Below, one piece after another: positions 5,826 through 8,452 of a DNA stretch of 8,452 bases. The notes under the pieces were generated by a model. It was not told the DNA's origin. It ran no database searches and worked only from the letters and a program-made list of their open reading frames with translations. Numbering within the stretch: the first letter of the stretch is position 1; every line of letters starts with the position of its first letter. Source of the stretch: Candidatus Nealsoniibacteriota bacterium (lineage in GTDB: Bacteria > Patescibacteriota > Minisyncoccia > Minisyncoccales > PWPS01); the NCBI GenBank assembly GCA_003554445.1, contig PWGJ01000001.1, positions 1-8,452 on the forward strand, written 5' to 3'. The position numbers and the translations under genes are program-made.

Positions 5826-6575
5826 ATGATTATTAGTTATAAGCATAAATACATATTTATACATTGCCGAAAAACTGCTGGAAGCAGCATAAAATGTTTT
5901 TTAAATAAATACATAGGGCCTAAAGACATTCAGATAGGTTCATGGCACGAAGTTATACATAATCAAGGGTCATTCAACAGAAGATTCATTGTAGACTTGC
6001 TTGCTCCTAGATTGTTTTTTAACATATCTACCTGGAAAAATATTAAAAAAGGATTATGCAATAAAAATATTTACAAGCAATTAAACAGCATCCATAAAAA
6101 ATACTACAATCTATACCACCCGTCAGCGTCCGATTTGGCAAAGTTTGATGAATCTGCTTGGAATAATTTTTTTAAGTTTTGCTTTGTACGAAACCCTTAT
6201 GAAAAAGCTGTATCTGACTACATATGGCGCGTAAAAGCAAAAAATTTAGACATCAGTTTTTTAGACTTTCTTAAACATTTAGAATCTCCTAATCTTTATA
6301 AAGATGACCACATCGTACCCACTCAAATCGATAACTGGCCGATGTACACCATAAACGACAAAATTGCAGTAGATTTCATTGGAAAATATGAAAATCTATA
6401 CCATGACTTTGAACAAATATGTAAAATAATAGGTCTTCCTTTTTACAAAAGCCAGTTCCCAAGAGTTAAACATTATGCTGACTATAAGTATAGAGAATAC
6501 TATGGTGCCACGGAAAAAAGACTGGTTTCCAAGATTTACGAAAAAGAAATAGAGTGCTTCGGATATTCATTTTAA
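5826..6575 (+). CDS. Carbohydrate sulfotransferase, Sulfotransfer_2-like
   Basis: The 249-residue protein opens MIISYKHKYIFIHCRKTAGS. The HCRKTAGSSI segment (residues 13-22) is the 5'-phosphosulfate loop in the form 'H-x-x-K-T-A/G-G-S-S', typical of the carbohydrate sulfotransferase family PF03567 and related bacterial proteins. FKFCFVRNPYEKAVSDYIW carries R122 and S130, the R-x7-S 3'-phosphate site of PAPS enzymes. A later VDFIGKYENLYHDFEQICKI segment is also common in this group. There is no signal peptide or membrane anchor, unlike the Golgi relatives, so it would be a soluble cytoplasmic enzyme acting on sugar residues. It shares only the cofactor motifs with the sulfotransferase at 3096-3956, so the two probably sulfate different positions. 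The gene is AT-rich and stands alone between long spacers. Identification as a sulfotransferase is firm; the target is unknown. Confidence 0.85.
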   Translation: MIISYKHKYIFIHCRKTAGSSIKCFLNKYIGPKDIQIGSWHEVIHNQGSFNRRFIVDLLAPRLFFNISTWKNIKKGLCNKNIYKQLNSIHKKYYNLYHPSASDLAKFDESAWNNFFKFCFVRNPYEKAVSDYIWRVKAKNLDISFLDFLKHLESPNLYKDDHIVPTQIDNWPMYTINDKIAVDFIGKYENLYHDFEQICKIIGLPFYKSQFPRVKHYADYKYREYYGATEKRLVSKIYEKEIECFGYSF

Positions 6576-6660
6576 GTGCAAGTTAACCAAGAAGTCTCAG
6601 CCTAGTAAAAGCACACTTTGGACGATTTTTCAAACATGTAGCTTTTTTACTCTTCAAGTT

Positions 6661-7494
6661 ATGGGATTACGCACCTGTTTAATTGGTCTGCTCAAAAAAA
6701 AGTCAATTCAGGCTTTGTATAACTCCAGCATGGTCATAGCAGATACTGAGTTTACCTGTTTACGCCCGCTGGGCCAGGAGACTCGTCCTGGGCTGACAAA
6801 AGCAGGTCGCTTATCTTTTTGTGCTATGCTGGAGGGACGGAAAGTTAAAATTTATGAGACACATTCACAACGCCAGACAAATTTGCGGCAAAAAATTCAG
6901 AATACAGTTTTTGGAAAAAGTTTTTTACCTGGAATAATTGCATCAGAGGGCACATATGTTGTCGAAGAATGGATTCATGGCACATCTGCCTTGACCAGCA
7001 AAGCCGGTATAAAAAAAACAGTCGAGACAATGATTCAGGTACTTTTGCAGGATCCAAAACTTATCAATTTGGCGCAGGAACAGGCCATGTCGTTTTGCTA
7101 TCTCCAGAACTATCTATATCCACGGGTAGCAAAATGGAGTATTTTATCCCCTGTCAAAGACTTTACTAAAGAATGGCAGAAGCGTTTCGATGAACTTAGG
7201 CCGCACCTGCCCATTAGGATTTCTCACCCGGACCTTAGCCCTGCCAATATCATATGCCAGGAAGCTTCAGACAGGAAGGTGATTATCGACAATGAACTGC
7301 TTGGTTCCGGCTTCGGCTGGATTCTTGACTGGCACAACTCCCTGCTCAAAGAGCAAAAGTCAGTCTCATTGGAGCTTATTCAGCAGCATGTTCCAGAGGA
7401 TTTTCTGGAAAAGACCTGGAGACTTAGGTTGCTGGGCTCAGCTTTGGACAGAGAGGACTACACTCAAGCGCTCAAGATTGCTAAAGGAAAATGA
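6661..7494 (+). CDS. Aminoglycoside-phosphotransferase-fold small-molecule or sugar kinase
   Basis: The 277-residue protein shows kinase-like organisation. The N-lobe has KVKIYETHS and a hinge-like YVVEEWIHG; the C-lobe has the catalytic loop ISHPDLSPANII with H189, D191 and N196, and the metal-binding segment VIIDNELLG with D210 and E212. HxDx4N followed by IDxE is the APH/choline-kinase arrangement (PF01636). Such kinases also phosphorylate sugars, choline or glycerol-type groups; here, between glycan enzymes, a role in decorating the LPS or its precursors is more likely than antibiotic resistance. The N-lobe matches the family poorly and no Gly-rich loop stands out. No ribosome-binding site is seen before ATG 6661, and Met24 (6730) is an alternative start. 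Moderate GC sets it apart from the sulfotransferase upstream. The 112 bp to the next gene hold nothing I recognise. Confidence 0.7.
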   Translation: MGLRTCLIGLLKKKSIQALYNSSMVIADTEFTCLRPLGQETRPGLTKAGRLSFCAMLEGRKVKIYETHSQRQTNLRQKIQNTVFGKSFLPGIIASEGTYVVEEWIHGTSALTSKAGIKKTVETMIQVLLQDPKLINLAQEQAMSFCYLQNYLYPRVAKWSILSPVKDFTKEWQKRFDELRPHLPIRISHPDLSPANIICQEASDRKVIIDNELLGSGFGWILDWHNSLLKEQKSVSLELIQQHVPEDFLEKTWRLRLLGSALDREDYTQALKIAKGK

Positions 7495-7606
7495 TCATAC
7501 ACAAGTACACATAATGCCCTGGGAAACTCTCCAAAACAGTTCTCAGCAACCTGCTGCACAAACTTAAAGACATCACTATTTTCGAAACTGAAATTTTTTT
7601 GCAAGT

Positions 7607-8452
7607 ATGAAAATTCTTTACCTGACACATTCCCAAATTCCCTCCACTTCTGCCAACAGCATTCAAGTCATGAATATGTGCCAGGCCTTTCATGCAAGCC
7701 ATTCTGTTAGCCTTTTTGCCCGCCGCACTGAATATTATCCTGGTCATCAGAATATTTTCTCGTATTATGGCATTTCAGAAAAGTTTGAATTGCTCCTGCC
7801 TCAAAACAAATCCTGCGGAAGCATCAGTTCACTCTATAGCTACTGGTTTCTTTTGCATCTATTAAAAAGAAGAAAATTTGATATCTGTTTTGGACGCCAT
7901 CTTAAATATCTGGCCATAGCAGGCTTTTTTGGCATGCCCATTATATATGAAGCCCATGAAATGCCAAAAAAAATCAAAGAGATGTTCTGGTTAAAGCGGG
8001 TGTTATCTTCGGACAGCTTTAAAGGCCTGGTATGCATTAGCGGTGTGCTCCGGGAAAAATACCTCAGGCTTTTTCCCGGATTGTCTGAAAACAAAGTCCT
8101 TGTAGCTCATGATGGTATCAACCTCGAGTTTTACGACAGCATCGCTTCTTTAAAGGACCAGCTTCCCGGACAGAATACTTACAATGTAGGTTACGTAGGC
8201 GGTCTGAAACCAGAGAAAGGCATTCAGCTCATTATTGAAACAGCCGGCATACTAAAAAATGCTGATTTTCATCTGGTGGGTGGAAGCCCTGCGGAAATTG
8301 ACTACTGGGAGCAACAATGCCCGAACATGTTCAATATATTTTTTCACGGCCCTGTCACCCCGGAAAAGGCTGTTCAATATCAAAAATCCTTTGATGTACT
8401 GCTTGCTCCTTACCAGAAAAAATCCTGGACCAGTAGGGACGGCAAACTGATG
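7607..8452 (+). CDS. GT-B glycosyltransferase, GT4-like, 3' truncated by window end
   Basis: An open frame of 282 codons runs off the end of the window. It starts MKILYLTHSQIPSTSANSIQ, a GT-B N-terminus; IIYEAHEMPKKIKEM and VCISGVLREKYLRLF follow, the latter being the segment after the first Rossmann domain ('ISxxLRexY'). VAHDGINLEFY and YNVGYVGGLKPEKGIQLIIE introduce the donor-binding domain with its K in PEKG. The final visible residues APYQKKSWTSRDGKLM approach the EX7E-equivalent site, which would lie just past the edge. It should transfer a sugar from an NDP donor in the cytoplasm to the same glycan; the sugar is not predictable. It is distinct in sequence from the enzyme at 454-1521 although of the same fold. 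The ATG is chosen for the conserved N-terminus; only a weak leader (GCAAGT) precedes it. Confidence 0.88.
   Translation, partial: MKILYLTHSQIPSTSANSIQVMNMCQAFHASHSVSLFARRTEYYPGHQNIFSYYGISEKFELLLPQNKSCGSISSLYSYWFLLHLLKRRKFDICFGRHLKYLAIAGFFGMPIIYEAHEMPKKIKEMFWLKRVLSSDSFKGLVCISGVLREKYLRLFPGLSENKVLVAHDGINLEFYDSIASLKDQLPGQNTYNVGYVGGLKPEKGIQLIIETAGILKNADFHLVGGSPAEIDYWEQQCPNMFNIFFHGPVTPEKAVQYQKSFDVLLAPYQKKSWTSRDGKLM

Noticed and set aside
6604..6651. AGTAAAAGC and GCTTTTTTACT as an inverted repeat before the kinase gene.
   Set aside because: Arms differ in A-run length and are separated by a loop of about 30 AT-rich bases; no terminator or operator can be supported.
7292..7567. Overlapping + frame across the kinase stop, suggesting a frameshift extension.
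   Set aside because: The kinase frame already contains all expected motifs and ends at a normal length; the alternative peptide looks like out-of-frame sequence.

Overview
The window is an eight-gene stretch of a cell-surface polysaccharide locus, most likely lipopolysaccharide (LPS) core/O-antigen assembly. All genes are on the + strand. Content: the 3' end of an LPS-kinase-like gene, a GT-B glycosyltransferase, an O-antigen ligase/polymerase-type membrane protein, a PAPS-type sulfotransferase, a GT2 glycosyltransferase, a second and unrelated-looking carbohydrate sulfotransferase, an aminoglycoside-phosphotransferase-fold kinase, and the first 282 codons of another GT-B glycosyltransferase. 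A ligase plus LPS kinase implies a Gram-negative bacterium. The paired GGGGACAGTCCCC palindromes and the overall gene style resemble sulfate-reducing Desulfobacterota, but this is an impression and no marker gene fixes the taxon.

Layout. 1-276: kinase tail. 281-453: a 173-bp MITE-like element (family 1) wedged exactly between the kinase stop and the next start codon. 454-2932: glycosyltransferase and ligase genes, 1 bp apart, moderate GC. 2933-6660: a visibly AT-richer part with two sulfotransferases and a GT2 gene separated by long spacers. The 4997-5478 spacer is built from two copies of a second small palindromic element (family 2); the downstream copy is interrupted by a second, inverted family-1 element with a perfect 8-bp target duplication. 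6661-8452: kinase and glycosyltransferase genes, again of moderate GC.

How it fits together (inference): the glycosyltransferases build an oligosaccharide, the ligase-like protein joins or polymerises it at the periplasmic face, the two sulfotransferases would add sulfate esters from PAPS, and the kinase(s) would phosphorylate sugars. The product could be a sulfated, phosphorylated surface glycan.

The most notable signal is the pair of small non-autonomous elements. Pre-insertion sequences can be rebuilt for three insertions: one split what looks like an ATGA stop/start overlap between two LPS genes without breaking either, one replaced the C-terminus of the GT2 enzyme, and one landed inside an earlier palindromic element.
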